Origin: JACRLV01 sp045863555
Lineage (GTDB): Bacteria; Planctomycetota; Phycisphaerae; UBA1845; Fen-1342
DNA length: 64,000 nucleotides
Direction: 5' to 3'
Assembly: GCA_045863555.1 (NCBI GenBank)
Contig: BTUU01000002.1
Location: forward strand, 124,001 to 188,000
Shown piece after piece: positions 1 to 8,322 of this stretch. Each line of letters starts with the position of its first letter. Position 1 is the stretch's first letter. The notes beneath the pieces were generated by a model. That model did not search any database and was not told the origin of the DNA. It saw only the letters and a list, made by a program, of their open reading frames with translations. Both the position numbers and the translations under genes were made by a program.

Positions 1-346
1 GCTGCAATCCCCGACCGAATTCGGCGCCGAGACAGGCCGGATCATCGCCCGCCGTGCGGATTGTGTTGCGAACTCGTCTTTCGCGAGATTTCGTCTCGAA
101 CCAGCTTGGGAGCGCCGCCGGCAAAACGATAGCGAGGAAAACGAGCATCGATCGGAGGAGATCGAGTCCAAGCACGACAACAACCAGGATGCCGCCGCCC
201 AGGCCGAGGATCAGCGCGATCAGCCATGCGATGGACACACAGTACTGAACCCGAGCCTTTGGAGCAGGGATATCGACCAGCCGAACCGTGCCCACAGCGC
301 CCGGCTGAGGAGGGTTCGACTCGGCGTTGCGGATCGACTCATCCAT
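1..346 (-). CDS. Partial membrane protein, fourth copy of the tandem family
   Basis: The frame starts with ATG at 346 and stays open to the window edge, so only about 115 N-terminal residues are visible. The start overlaps the stop of the preceding copy as TGATG, which suggests translational coupling. The visible part has the family layout: a short tail with the motif TVRLVDIPAPK, which resembles the VDVPIES and IDLAIEP stretches of the other copies, then two adjacent hydrophobic segments (about residues 32-50 and 55-75), then a basic cytoplasmic stretch. The conserved FEPCP and RTLLRAWLSP motifs would lie beyond the edge. Function unknown. Confidence 0.7.
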   Translation of the reverse strand, partial: MDESIRNAESNPPQPGAVGTVRLVDIPAPKARVQYCVSIAWLIALILGLGGGILVVVVLGLDLLRSMLVFLAIVLPAALPSWFETKSRERRVRNTIRTAGDDPACLGAEFGRGLQ

Positions 347-1440
347 CACGCGCTGCCCATGACGCTTTCGAGCATCTCGCGGGTCGGCGGGGGGATCGGG
401 CTGAGCCAGGCGCGGAGGAGCGTGCGGACTTCGAGTTCCGTCACGAGGCCGCTGAGCTGCTCCTGGCCGTCGGCCACCGTCCACGCCCACTGGTGGCCGT
501 GGTGGGCGTGGGCGATGAGGACGCTGGTGCGCGGATCGAAGACGTGCAGGCCGGTGCGGGCGCTGAGCCAGCGCGGCCGACGGCGGACGAGGCCGCCGGG
601 GATGAGCAGGATGTTCGAGCTTGGCGAGACGCGGGTGAACTGGATGACCAGCAGGGCGACGAAGATCGCGAGGAAGATCAGGAAGCGCGTCGTAAACCAC
701 TGCGCCCGCCAGGATTCGAATCCCTGCACGACCACCTGAAACAGCACGTAGACATTCACCCAGAGCCCGCCCATCCGCCAGGCGCGGCGAAAGCGGCGGC
801 GCGTCTCGGAGCGCTCGTCGGATTCGTTGACTTCGTCGGCGCTCAGGGCGATCCCGCGGAAGGAGGCGTCGATCTCGCTGATCGGGCAGGGCTCGAATTC
901 GACGGTCAGCGGCTCGATCGGCGGCGGGAGCGCCTCGACGTAGAGCCGGGCGGCGCCGCCGGTGCGGCCGCGCTCGACCAGGCGCTTCGCGGCTTCCTGA
1001 AAGCCGCTCTTGCGGTCGCCGCGGCGGAGCAGTTCGGCCAGCGTGGCGAGGAGCGCGGCCGGGTCGGCGTATTTTTCGATGCACTCGTCGATCTGGCGTT
1101 TTCGCTTGTGTTCGGCGCGGATGGCGATCGCGATGAGCGTGCCGAGCATTCCGGCCACCGCGACGATGACGGCGAGGACGGTGGAGAGGAGATTCGCGAC
1201 TGCGACCATCAGGGCGATGAAGACGGCGACGCCGAGAAGGACGAGCATGACGCCCTTGAAGGTTGTTCCGGCGGCGGGCTCGATGGCGAGGTCGATGAAG
1301 CGGGGCGGGTCGGCGCTGGCGGGCGGGCGGTTCTCTCCGGGCATGATCGGCAGGTCGGGTGGCTGCGGCGGCGCGGCCGACGGCTGGGCCGAGGGGATCG
1401 CACTCTGCGTGGGCCTGGTGCTGTCGAGGCTTGCGTCCAT
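346..1440 (-). CDS. Tandem-family membrane protein, copy 3
   Basis: A 364-residue protein of unknown function, paralogous to its upstream and downstream neighbours. It has a proline-rich N-terminal tail (about 1-80), two adjacent membrane segments (about 85-140), a soluble stretch with the family motif FEPCPISEIDASFRGIAL (about 220), and two further membrane segments (about 255-300). A soluble C-terminal domain follows, ending in LEVRTLLRAWLSPIPPP. That domain, with its IPGGLVRRRPRWLS and WAWTV strands, looks beta-rich and could be a PH-like fold; this is a guess from strand pattern only. There is no signal peptidase site, no catalytic motif and no cysteine pair. Transcription probably comes from the upstream copies. 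Confidence 0.75.
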   Translation of the reverse strand: MDASLDSTRPTQSAIPSAQPSAAPPQPPDLPIMPGENRPPASADPPRFIDLAIEPAAGTTFKGVMLVLLGVAVFIALMVAVANLLSTVLAVIVAVAGMLGTLIAIAIRAEHKRKRQIDECIEKYADPAALLATLAELLRRGDRKSGFQEAAKRLVERGRTGGAARLYVEALPPPIEPLTVEFEPCPISEIDASFRGIALSADEVNESDERSETRRRFRRAWRMGGLWVNVYVLFQVVVQGFESWRAQWFTTRFLIFLAIFVALLVIQFTRVSPSSNILLIPGGLVRRRPRWLSARTGLHVFDPRTSVLIAHAHHGHQWAWTVADGQEQLSGLVTELEVRTLLRAWLSPIPPPTREMLESVMGSA

Positions 1441-1589
1441 CCGGCCACCCGACTGAGCTGATCACTGCCGCATGGCATTTCGTACCTGCGGACAGGCGAA
1501 GTGTAGCGTCGGAACGGGGGTTTCGAGGTCGGCGGGTTGATTGGGCGCGTTTGTGCAGGGATGTGCAGGGGCCGCGGGCGGAGAGTGCG

Positions 1590-2627
1590 CTACTCGCCCG
1601 CGAAGAGCCTGCGGACGCGGGCGAGCGACGGGGGCGGGAGGGGGCTGAGCCAGGCGCGGAGGAGGGTTCGGGCTTCCAGCTCTGTGCCCGTGTCTCCGAG
1701 TTCATCGGTCTTCGAAGCGATCGTCCAGCCGACTGCTTTCCCTCTTATTGCATAGGTAATCAGCACGCACTGGCCTGGACAGAACATGTCCACGCCGAGT
1801 TTTCCGGTCGCCCAGAGCGCCATCCGGCGGATCAGGCACCCCGGCGCGATCCAGAAGTGACTCGAATGGGTTCCGCCAACGAACAAATACCCCGCGATGA
1901 GGAGCAGTAGAACCACCCAGACGAGTGAGGCGCCGGTCATCGTCTGAGACCGCCATGCATCGTGGAATGCCTGGGCGGAGAAAACGACGAAAGGAACCAT
2001 GAACCACAGTGCGCCGGCGCGCCACAGTCGTTGCAGCCGCCGCCACGTCTCCGAAACGCGCTCGTCAGAGTCGATGAGTTCTTCGGTGTCGAGTGCGATC
2101 CCGCGAAACGCGACGTCCACTTCGTCCAGGGGACACGGCTCGAATTCGACGGTGAAGGGCCGGATCGGCGGGCTGTCCTTCAGGTGGCAGCGGATCACGA
2201 GCCCCCGGAATCCGCACTCGGCGAGTTTTCGTGCGGCCAAAGTGAATCCGCCCGGGTAGCTGCGCTTCGGCAGCGACTCGGTGAGAATCCGCGCGATGTC
2301 GGCCGGGAGCGTCTGCCCGGGACTCGGTGAGTTGATTGCCGCAGAGACGGAGCGCGTGACGTCGCGCTGACTGACCATGAGCGATGAGATGAGCGCCGCC
2401 AGGAGCAGCCCGATCGCCAGCAACAGCAGGACTCCGCCACCGGCGGGTAGCAGGCTCGCGAGCGAAATCAGGGTCACCGCGGCCACTGCGCCGATCAGGA
2501 TCCGGACGACATAGCTTCGTGAGACCGCGGGCCACGGGGGGATTTCGATTTCGTGGAACTCGATGGCCGGGTCGACCCGTTCGGAAGTGCGTTGCGTGTT
2601 CGCTGGTTGCGGCGATGCTGGATCCAC
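1590..2627 (-). CDS. Tandem-family membrane protein, copy 2
   Basis: A 345-residue paralogue starting with GTG at 2627, with AGGAC about 7 bases upstream. It has the same order of parts as copies 1 and 3: a short charged tail, two adjacent hydrophobic segments (about 42-90), the motif FEPCPLDEVDVAFRGIAL near residue 170, two more membrane segments (about 220-265), and a C-terminal domain ending in LEARTLLRAWLSPLPPP. It is the most divergent full copy in the C-terminal domain: the RRRPRWLSA stretch of the others reads RRMALWATG here. A gap of about 150 bases separates it from copy 3. Function unknown. Confidence 0.75.
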   Translation of the reverse strand: MDPASPQPANTQRTSERVDPAIEFHEIEIPPWPAVSRSYVVRILIGAVAAVTLISLASLLPAGGGVLLLLAIGLLLAALISSLMVSQRDVTRSVSAAINSPSPGQTLPADIARILTESLPKRSYPGGFTLAARKLAECGFRGLVIRCHLKDSPPIRPFTVEFEPCPLDEVDVAFRGIALDTEELIDSDERVSETWRRLQRLWRAGALWFMVPFVVFSAQAFHDAWRSQTMTGASLVWVVLLLLIAGYLFVGGTHSSHFWIAPGCLIRRMALWATGKLGVDMFCPGQCVLITYAIRGKAVGWTIASKTDELGDTGTELEARTLLRAWLSPLPPPSLARVRRLFAGE

Positions 2628-2718
2628 AGGTCAGTCCTGGTCGTGGTGCGCGGCGGCCCGTGCCGAGTTTCGGATTGCGAGGACGAAGCGGAGGGTACCG
2701 TCAAATCGCCCGGTGGGG

Positions 2719-3771
2719 CTACTCGCCGGCGAGCCCGCGGAGCATTTCGGGCGTCGGCGTGGGCAGGGGGCTGAGCCAGGCGCGGAGGAGGGTGCGGATT
2801 TCGAGTTCGGTGGCGAGGCCGGTCAGGGATCGCTCGCCGTCGGCCACCGCCCAGCTCCATTTCCGGCCGGGCATGGGAAAAGCGACGAGAACGCTCGCGC
2901 CGGCCGCGTAGAGATGCGTCCGGGATTTCGCGGAGAGCCAGCGCGGGCGGCGATGGAGGATTCCACCAGGGACGAGCCAGGTGTATTCGCCGGGTTTGAT
3001 CGGCGACAGAAGCACGAGAAAAGCCACGCCGAGCACCGCGATCCAGACAAGCAACTCCCAGAGCAGCGTTCCGGACATCCAGGCGCGAAAACCGTTCATG
3101 AATACCTGCACCCCCGCCAGCACGACGAAGCCCAGCCCGCCCAGCCGCCACCCCCGCCGCAGCCGCCGCAGTGTCTCGGAGCGTTCTTCCGCCTCGTTGA
3201 GGTCCGCGGTGTCGATCGCGACACCTCGGAAAGAAGCGTCGACTTCGTTCAACGGGCACGCTTCGAAGGGGATCGTCAGCGGTTCGATCAGCGGCGCCGT
3301 TCGATCTCGATCGTGATATCGAACCGCGATGCCGCGGAAGCCGCATCGGGCGAGCGATCTGGCAATGACACCCAAGCTCGGATTCCGCCGCAGACCCTGA
3401 ACCATCGATTGAAGCGGGCCGATGGGAACGGGTTGACTCGGATCAGCGGCGAGAATCTCGCGTTTTGCGGCTCGGACCCGTTTTTCATGGCCGAGTGCGT
3501 ACGCGACGAGACCGCCGAACGCTGCGATCCCACCGAGCAACGCCAGGATCCATATCGCACCCGGTTTCAACGAGCTGAGCACCAGTGCGACCACGAACGC
3601 CGCAAACAGGACGAACAGCACGCCGAGGATCACATCCCGCGCGAGTTCGGTCGATGATTCGATGGGGACGTCGACATGGGCCACGCCGCCGAATGCTGCC
3701 GTCTGAGCGACCGCGCCGTCCTTCGGAACAGCCTCCTTCTCCGGTGGTTGAGATGCCGTTCGACCTGCCAC
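2719..3771 (-). CDS. Tandem-family membrane protein, copy 1
   Basis: A 350-residue paralogue and the first of the array in transcription order. A GTG at 3771 lies about 10 bases after a GGGGAG box and is preferred; a TTG two codons earlier (3777) is possible. It has a cytoplasmic tail of about 40 residues, two adjacent membrane segments (about 43-95), FEACPLNEVDASFRGVAI near residue 170, two membrane segments (about 215-260), and the C-terminal domain ending in LEIRTLLRAWLSPLPTP. The FRG(I/V)A and RTLLRAWLSP motifs are the most conserved across copies, also at DNA level near 390-440, 1640-1690 and 2760-2810. Function unknown; residues 265-330 could be PH-like. Confidence 0.75.
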   Translation of the reverse strand: MAGRTASQPPEKEAVPKDGAVAQTAAFGGVAHVDVPIESSTELARDVILGVLFVLFAAFVVALVLSSLKPGAIWILALLGGIAAFGGLVAYALGHEKRVRAAKREILAADPSQPVPIGPLQSMVQGLRRNPSLGVIARSLARCGFRGIAVRYHDRDRTAPLIEPLTIPFEACPLNEVDASFRGVAIDTADLNEAEERSETLRRLRRGWRLGGLGFVVLAGVQVFMNGFRAWMSGTLLWELLVWIAVLGVAFLVLLSPIKPGEYTWLVPGGILHRRPRWLSAKSRTHLYAAGASVLVAFPMPGRKWSWAVADGERSLTGLATELEIRTLLRAWLSPLPTPTPEMLRGLAGE

Positions 3772-3807
3772 GGTCAAGCGTCTCCCCTTCAGCGCTGGGC
3801 AGAGATA

Positions 3808-4182
3808 CTACCCCGCATAGCTCGACGGTCGTTCGCCAATTTCGACGATGCTGCACGCGAGGATCGGGTCGAGGCCGAGACGCTGCGCCTCGGCGACGAA
3901 CTCGTCACTCTCCGCGCCGGGGTTGACGTAGAACTCGGTCGGTTTTGCGGCCGCGATGTCCGCGAGGAGGGTGATCCCGCGCTCCGGCGGCAGGTAGATC
4001 GTCACGCGGTCGATCTTCTCGGGGATGTCGCGGACGCTGCGGAACGTGGCCAGGCCCTCGATCGGCTCACCTTTCGGATTCACGGGGAAGACCTTCCAGC
4101 CGCGCTTCACATACGCCCGCACGGCCTTGTTGCTGAACTTGCTGCGATCCGCGGATGCGCCGACGACGGCGACGGTCTGCAT
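3808..4182 (-). CDS. CoA-binding protein (YccU/CoA_binding_2 family)
   Basis: A 124-residue single-domain Rossmann protein. The nucleotide loop is at the N-terminus (VAVVGASADRSKFSNKAVR). It is followed by the family pattern VFPVNPKGEPIEGL and IYLPPERG, and by FYVNPGAESDEFV near residue 85. Length and motifs match the CoA_binding_2 family, small proteins related to the CoA-binding domain of succinyl-CoA ligase alpha; their physiological role is poorly known. AAGGAG lies 7 bases before the ATG. The gene follows the thioredoxin-fold gene by 66 bases and precedes the paralogue array by about 36 bases, so it may be co-transcribed with rsmE. Confidence 0.88.
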   Translation of the reverse strand: MQTVAVVGASADRSKFSNKAVRAYVKRGWKVFPVNPKGEPIEGLATFRSVRDIPEKIDRVTIYLPPERGITLLADIAAAKPTEFYVNPGAESDEFVAEAQRLGLDPILACSIVEIGERPSSYAG

Positions 4183-4248
4183 GGTCTGACTCCTTGACAG
4201 GGGCCTTGTGCCCGGTGGCGGCCGGATTTCGGGGCCTCGCGCGGGCGG

Positions 4249-5295
4249 CTACCGCGGCTCGGCCGCGTTGAGCCGTTCCGCGAGATCCGCCACGGTGACG
4301 TCCTCCGCGACTGCCCGCAACACGCCGTGCGAGTCGATCAGCAGCATCGCCGGCAGCCGCCGCAGACCCCACGCGGTCAGCAGCGGCGACGCCCACCCGC
4401 TCGTCAGGCGGATGCACGGGCCTTCAAGAGCATAGGCGTCGACTGCGTCCTGCATGCGAGTCGCGTCGAGATCGATGCTGACGCAGAGCGTGCCGAGGTC
4501 CGGGTGAAGCGCTCGCAACCAGCGGAGCGACGTCGCGGCGGCGAGCGATGGTTCGTCCCACGACGCCCAGATCAGCACGACGACCGGGCGCTGACAGAGA
4601 CCGGCGGCGCGCAGGCCGGCCGTGAGTTCGCCGGCGGCGTCGAATTCGAGCGCGGCGCCGATCGCGTCGGTTCGCACGCGCGTGAACGGCGAGGATCGCG
4701 CGCCTTCGCGCGAGGCGGCGGGGGCGACGCGCTCGCCGGAGACGGTGAACCTTCCGGGCTGCTGCGGTGGTGAGTCTGCGTCCTGGTCCGACGGCCCGTC
4801 ACCCGCGGCAGGCGCCGCGCCCTGGCCGGCGGCCGGCGCGGCGCGTAGGGACGCGAGGAGCGCCGGGCCTTCGGCGAGTCGCGTTGCGATCTGCGCGAAA
4901 TACTCGACCCGGGCCCGCGTCGGTTCGTTCATCGGCTGTTTTCGCAGTTCCTCGCATCGCCGCGCGAGCCGCTCGCTCGACCGCACGAGCGTCGCCAGGT
5001 GAAACAGGGCCCCCAGTTCCAGCGCGATCGCCTCGTCGTAGCGGCCGCCGCCGGGAAACTGCCGCTGGTAGCTGGCGAGGCGCGAGATGAGCCGGTCGAG
5101 ACGCTGGACCTCGGCGTCGAAGCGGGCCGCGAAGGGCTCCGCGGCGGCGACCGGGACCTTGAGCGGCTCGATCTGCCGCCACAGGAGCTCGTCGGGCGTC
5201 ATCGGGATGGCCGGCGCCTGTTGCGGGCGTGCGGGGGCGGCGGCGACGGACAGTATCAGCCAGATCGCGGCGAAATTCGCCAATCCGCGCGTCAC
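4249..5295 (-). CDS. Secreted thioredoxin-fold protein lacking the CXXC motif
   Basis: A 348-residue protein with GTG at 5295 overlapping the rsmE stop as GTGA, and GGGAGG just upstream. A Sec signal peptide (hydrophobic run ANFAAIWLILSVAAAPA) is followed by an alpha-helical region (about 30-165), a low-complexity Ala/Pro linker, and a C-terminal TlpA/AhpC-like domain (about 215-345). Where TlpA-like proteins have WxxWCxxC, this one reads IWASWDEPSLAAA, so both redox cysteines are missing. The cis-proline region GLRRLPAMLLID is kept. It is therefore unlikely to be a disulfide oxidoreductase and may be a structural or binding protein of the envelope. The frame stays open upstream into rsmE, but that part is arginine-rich shadow sequence. 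Confidence 0.8.
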   Translation of the reverse strand: MTRGLANFAAIWLILSVAAAPARPQQAPAIPMTPDELLWRQIEPLKVPVAAAEPFAARFDAEVQRLDRLISRLASYQRQFPGGGRYDEAIALELGALFHLATLVRSSERLARRCEELRKQPMNEPTRARVEYFAQIATRLAEGPALLASLRAAPAAGQGAAPAAGDGPSDQDADSPPQQPGRFTVSGERVAPAASREGARSSPFTRVRTDAIGAALEFDAAGELTAGLRAAGLCQRPVVVLIWASWDEPSLAAATSLRWLRALHPDLGTLCVSIDLDATRMQDAVDAYALEGPCIRLTSGWASPLLTAWGLRRLPAMLLIDSHGVLRAVAEDVTVADLAERLNAAEPR

Positions 5296-6026
5296 GCCCG
5301 CCTCCCTTCGCTCCAGACGGCCGCTGCGGCGATCGCGGCCGTCTCGATTCGGAGGATGCCCGGGCCCAGGCGCACGGCCGGCGTGCGCTGCGCGGCGAAG
5401 GCGGAGCGCTCGCGATCGGAAAATCCGCCTTCGGGGCCGATGAAGAGGCACACGGAGGCCGCGCTCTCGCGGAGCCAATCGGAGAAGGTCGAATCGCCGT
5501 CGGCGTCGGCGAACGCCGCGGCGCCGGGGGGGCGATCGGCCGTGAGCGCGGCGTCGAACGGGACGGGGCCGTCGATGATCGGCATCCATGCGCGGCGGGA
5601 TTGCTTGCAGGCCTCGACGGCGGTGCGGGCGAGCCGGTCGAATTTTCCGCCGCCGGGGTGGACGATGCTGCGGTCATATTCGGTCAGCGTGATCTGTGAC
5701 GCGCCGAGTTCCGTGCACTTCTCGACCAGCCATTCGAGGCGGTCTTTCTTCGGTGCGGCCACGAAGAGCCGGAGCCCGGCCGGGGGGCGATCGACCCGCG
5801 TGCGGGCCCGCACGGCCACGCGGAATTCGCGATCGCTGCGCCGGCCGGCCGCCCGGCCGGCGGCGTCGACGATTTCACAGTCGGCCAGGCTGCCGCGGCC
5901 GTCGAAGAGGACGCAGCGATCGCCGGGGACGAGGCGGCGGCTGGCGGCGGCGTGCGCGGCCTCGGCGTCGTCGAGGGCGATCAGGTCGGGCGAGAGGTCG
6001 GCGCAGTGGAACCAGGGACCCTGCAT
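5292..6026 (-). CDS. rsmE: 16S rRNA (uracil-1498-N3)-methyltransferase
   Basis: RsmE methylates N3 of U1498 in 16S rRNA, using S-adenosylmethionine, in the assembled small subunit. The 244-residue length is typical. An N-terminal PUA-like domain (1-70) precedes a SPOUT domain with the family motifs KKDRLEWLVEKCTELG (about 93-108), EACKQSRR (about 138), IGPEGGFSDRE (about 196-206), and the knot motif LGPGILRIETAAIAA near the C-terminus. The start is supported by a TATAGT box at 6034-6039 only 7 bases before the ATG, implying a leaderless message. It is the first gene of a minus-strand group with the thioredoxin-fold gene. Confidence 0.95.
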   Translation of the reverse strand: MQGPWFHCADLSPDLIALDDAEAAHAAASRRLVPGDRCVLFDGRGSLADCEIVDAAGRAAGRRSDREFRVAVRARTRVDRPPAGLRLFVAAPKKDRLEWLVEKCTELGASQITLTEYDRSIVHPGGGKFDRLARTAVEACKQSRRAWMPIIDGPVPFDAALTADRPPGAAAFADADGDSTFSDWLRESAASVCLFIGPEGGFSDRERSAFAAQRTPAVRLGPGILRIETAAIAAAAVWSEGRRA

Positions 6027-6033
6027 ACGTCGG

Positions 6034-6039
6034 ACTATA
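6034..6039 (-). promoter_or_regulatory. -10 box of rsmE (leaderless)
   Basis: TATAGT on the minus strand, seven bases upstream of the rsmE ATG at 6026. Transcription would start at or within a base or two of the start codon, and no Shine-Dalgarno sequence is present. I see no convincing -35 box. Confidence 0.5.
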
Positions 6040-6292
6040 CCGGGGGGGCGCGTGGGCTGCTTTCGGCGCGGCGGGCGGCGATGCGCGCGGCGAGCGCCGG
6101 CGCGAGATCATGCCGCCCGTCCCGCGTGTTGATTTCGTCCGGGTGTCCGGCGAGGATCGGATCCTCGCCGCGAGCAGAATTCATGCTCGGGCGAACAACG
6201 GAACATAGCGCTGACGTCGAACCGCGCTCGGACGCGCCTTTTCGTCGCGCAGCCGCTGCTCCGGCAGTACAGTTCCCGTCGAGGCATCGCGG

Positions 6293-6934
6293 ATGGAGCC
6301 TGACGCACATCGAGGCGAGCGCGCGGAATCACTGCGCCGGCTCTGCGCGCAGGCGCTCGACGGAGACATGGGCGCATACGAAACCCTCCACGACCGCCTG
6401 GCCGCGGGGCTGCGGGCGTTCTTCTCGCGGCGGCTGAAGGGCAACCCGGAACTCGTCGAGGAACTGTCCCAGCGCACGTGGGTCGCGGCGTGGGACGCCC
6501 TTCGGAAAGATCGCTACGACCCCGAGCGGGCCGCCTTCACCACCTTTCTCTACGGCGTCGGGTACAAGATCTGGCTCCAGCATCTCGACGGCCGGCGCGC
6601 GGAGACGAGCACGGAGCTCGACGTCGCCGCGCGGTCGCTCTTTGACGAGCGCGGCTCGCCGGACGCCTTTCTTGCCGGGTGCGAGCAGCTCGAGGCCGTC
6701 CGCGAGTGCCTGATGGCCGAGGGGACGCGGTATGCCCTGACGGGCGAGGAGCGGACGATTCTGGAGGGGGTGGCGGCGGGATTATCGGAACGGGACCTGG
6801 CGGAACAGGTCGGTTGTGCCCCCAGCACGCTCAATGCCCGGAAGCAGCGGGCGATGCATAAACTCCGTATGTGCCTGACGTTAAAGGGCTTCGGCCGGCT
6901 CCCGAGCGAGCAGGCGGCCGAGCCGGGTGAATAA
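6293..6934 (+). CDS. Sigma-70 family RNA polymerase sigma factor (ECF-like)
   Basis: A 213-residue two-domain sigma factor. Region 2 spans about residues 15-100, with the recognition helix around AFTTFLYGVGYKIWLQHLDG. Region 4 spans about 150-200, with LTGEERTILEGVAAGLSERD followed by the helix-turn-helix LAEQVGCAPSTLNARKQRAM. Regions 1 and 3 are absent, as in the extracytoplasmic function class. The ATG at 6293 has GAGG about 8 bases upstream. The next gene, 38 bases on, encodes a single-span membrane protein, the usual arrangement for a sigma factor and its regulator. The 266 bases upstream hold no gene and no clear autoregulatory promoter. Confidence 0.9.
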   Translation: MEPDAHRGERAESLRRLCAQALDGDMGAYETLHDRLAAGLRAFFSRRLKGNPELVEELSQRTWVAAWDALRKDRYDPERAAFTTFLYGVGYKIWLQHLDGRRAETSTELDVAARSLFDERGSPDAFLAGCEQLEAVRECLMAEGTRYALTGEERTILEGVAAGLSERDLAEQVGCAPSTLNARKQRAMHKLRMCLTLKGFGRLPSEQAAEPGE

Positions 6935-6972
6935 CGGGTATGGAAGGGAGAGAGGGCGAGGAGCGCCGTCTC

Positions 6973-7665
6973 ATGAAAAACCGCGATCTTGAAGCGCTGA
7001 TTCGCATGGCGTTTGAGGCCGAGCGGCTGGACAGTCAGGCTGCGCCCGCACTGCCGCGGCGCGTGCATCCTCGGACGCGGGGAATCCGCATTTCGCCGCT
7101 GGCGGTGGGGTTTGCGGCCGCGCTGCTGGTCTTTGCGTTGAATCGCGGACCATCGACGACGCCGACCCGGCCGGAGCGGACGGGGGGCGCGAGGGCGGTC
7201 GAGGTCGGGATGCGTCCGCACGGCGTCTCGGTGTGCCATCTGCCGCCGATGCAGGATGGTCCGACGCGCGTGGAGACGTTTGAGCCGCGCGTCACGGAGC
7301 CGACGACGCTGGTGGCGATTTTGCGCACGTGGAGCGAGGATTGCGACTGCCTGGCGTGGCAGGTTCACGAATGGCGCGATGGATCGCTGGTGATGGATGT
7401 GTTGCCGGGCGAGCCGGTGAGGATCGAGCTGGCGTCGGCGGATCAGCCGTCGATTCAGCAGGTGCTGCTGATCGCGGTGGCGAAGGACCGGGCGTCGCTT
7501 GTGAGCGTCACGCAGGATCAGGCGAATGAGCTCCTCGACTGCCTGAACAGCCGGCAACTCGCGACGGGGCCGGACATCGAGCCTGCGACGTATGCGAGCA
7601 GCGTGGCGGCGTGCCTGCCGCCGGATGTGACGGTGATCCCGCAGACGTATGTGGCGCGGAAGTAG
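6973..7665 (+). CDS. Single-pass membrane protein next to the sigma factor (possible anti-sigma factor)
   Basis: A 230-residue protein. The ATG at 6973 has GAGGAG 9 bases upstream and is preferred to the ATG at 6940. Residues 1-40 are charged and would be cytoplasmic. One membrane segment (ISPLAVGFAAALLVFALN, about 40-57) follows, and the remaining 170 residues would be outside. That outer part has a cysteine cluster (SEDCDCLAWQVHEW) and an immunoglobulin-like strand pattern, but I recognise no family. The short cytoplasmic tail lacks the zinc anti-sigma HxxxCxxC motif. The anti-sigma role is inferred only from position and topology. Confidence 0.7.
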   Translation: MKNRDLEALIRMAFEAERLDSQAAPALPRRVHPRTRGIRISPLAVGFAAALLVFALNRGPSTTPTRPERTGGARAVEVGMRPHGVSVCHLPPMQDGPTRVETFEPRVTEPTTLVAILRTWSEDCDCLAWQVHEWRDGSLVMDVLPGEPVRIELASADQPSIQQVLLIAVAKDRASLVSVTQDQANELLDCLNSRQLATGPDIEPATYASSVAACLPPDVTVIPQTYVARK

Positions 7666-7746
7666 CGAAGAGCGAACCGCGAAGCGCGAGATGATCATGC
7701 GGCGCGGCGGGTGAATTGCCCGCCGCGTTCGCTTTCGGGGGCGATG

Positions 7747-8307
7747 TTACTCGCGCGGCGGGACTTTTGAGGGTGTCTGGAGCATCGGGTGCGGCGCGCC
7801 GCATTCGGGGCAGCGCACGGGGCTGGCGCGCAGGTCGTAGCCGCATTCGAAGCAGCGGCCGTCGAATCTGCGCACCCGCGACGACCGGGCGCTGATCCAC
7901 AGCAACCAGCAGCCAAGCGCGAAGAGCGCGGTCACGAGCAGGAGTTGAAGGAAGACGCGCAGCAGCTCTCGAACCTGCTGCATCATCGCGCTGTCGGTCG
8001 AGGGTGTCGGCGGAATGGAAAAGGCGTTTGGAACAACGACGATCGTCACGATGAAGGCGACGACCGAGTCGACGAGCCAGCAGAGCGGAAACACGATGCG
8101 GCAGGCAATCGCCGCGCCGAGGATCGTGCGAAACTCGGCGTCCGCGAACAGCACGGCCATCGGCGACGAGAACGCGGCGATGCAGAGAAGAGCGAGGACG
8201 GGCAACGATCCGGCGAGAAGCGCGACGTTGGGCTCAAAATCCGCGGCGAAGTAACTCGGGATGCCGTTGGCGAGGAGGACCGCGAGGCAGAGCCCGATTC
8301 GTTTCAC
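7747..8307 (-). CDS. Membrane protein with C-terminal zinc ribbon
   Basis: A 186-residue protein with about four hydrophobic segments (about 5-25, 28-50, 65-92, 115-138) and a short cytoplasmic C-terminal zinc ribbon. The ribbon reads CFECGYDLRASPVRCPECG, four cysteines in two CxxC knuckles. From general knowledge this C-terminal ribbon is common on otherwise unrelated planctomycete membrane proteins. Function unknown. It is the last gene of a minus-strand run, 15 bases after the 967-residue secreted protein. It ends convergently with the sigma/anti-sigma pair. Confidence 0.8.
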   Translation of the reverse strand: MKRIGLCLAVLLANGIPSYFAADFEPNVALLAGSLPVLALLCIAAFSSPMAVLFADAEFRTILGAAIACRIVFPLCWLVDSVVAFIVTIVVVPNAFSIPPTPSTDSAMMQQVRELLRVFLQLLLVTALFALGCWLLWISARSSRVRRFDGRCFECGYDLRASPVRCPECGAPHPMLQTPSKVPPRE

Positions 8308-8322
8308 GCCCGACTCCGCCTG

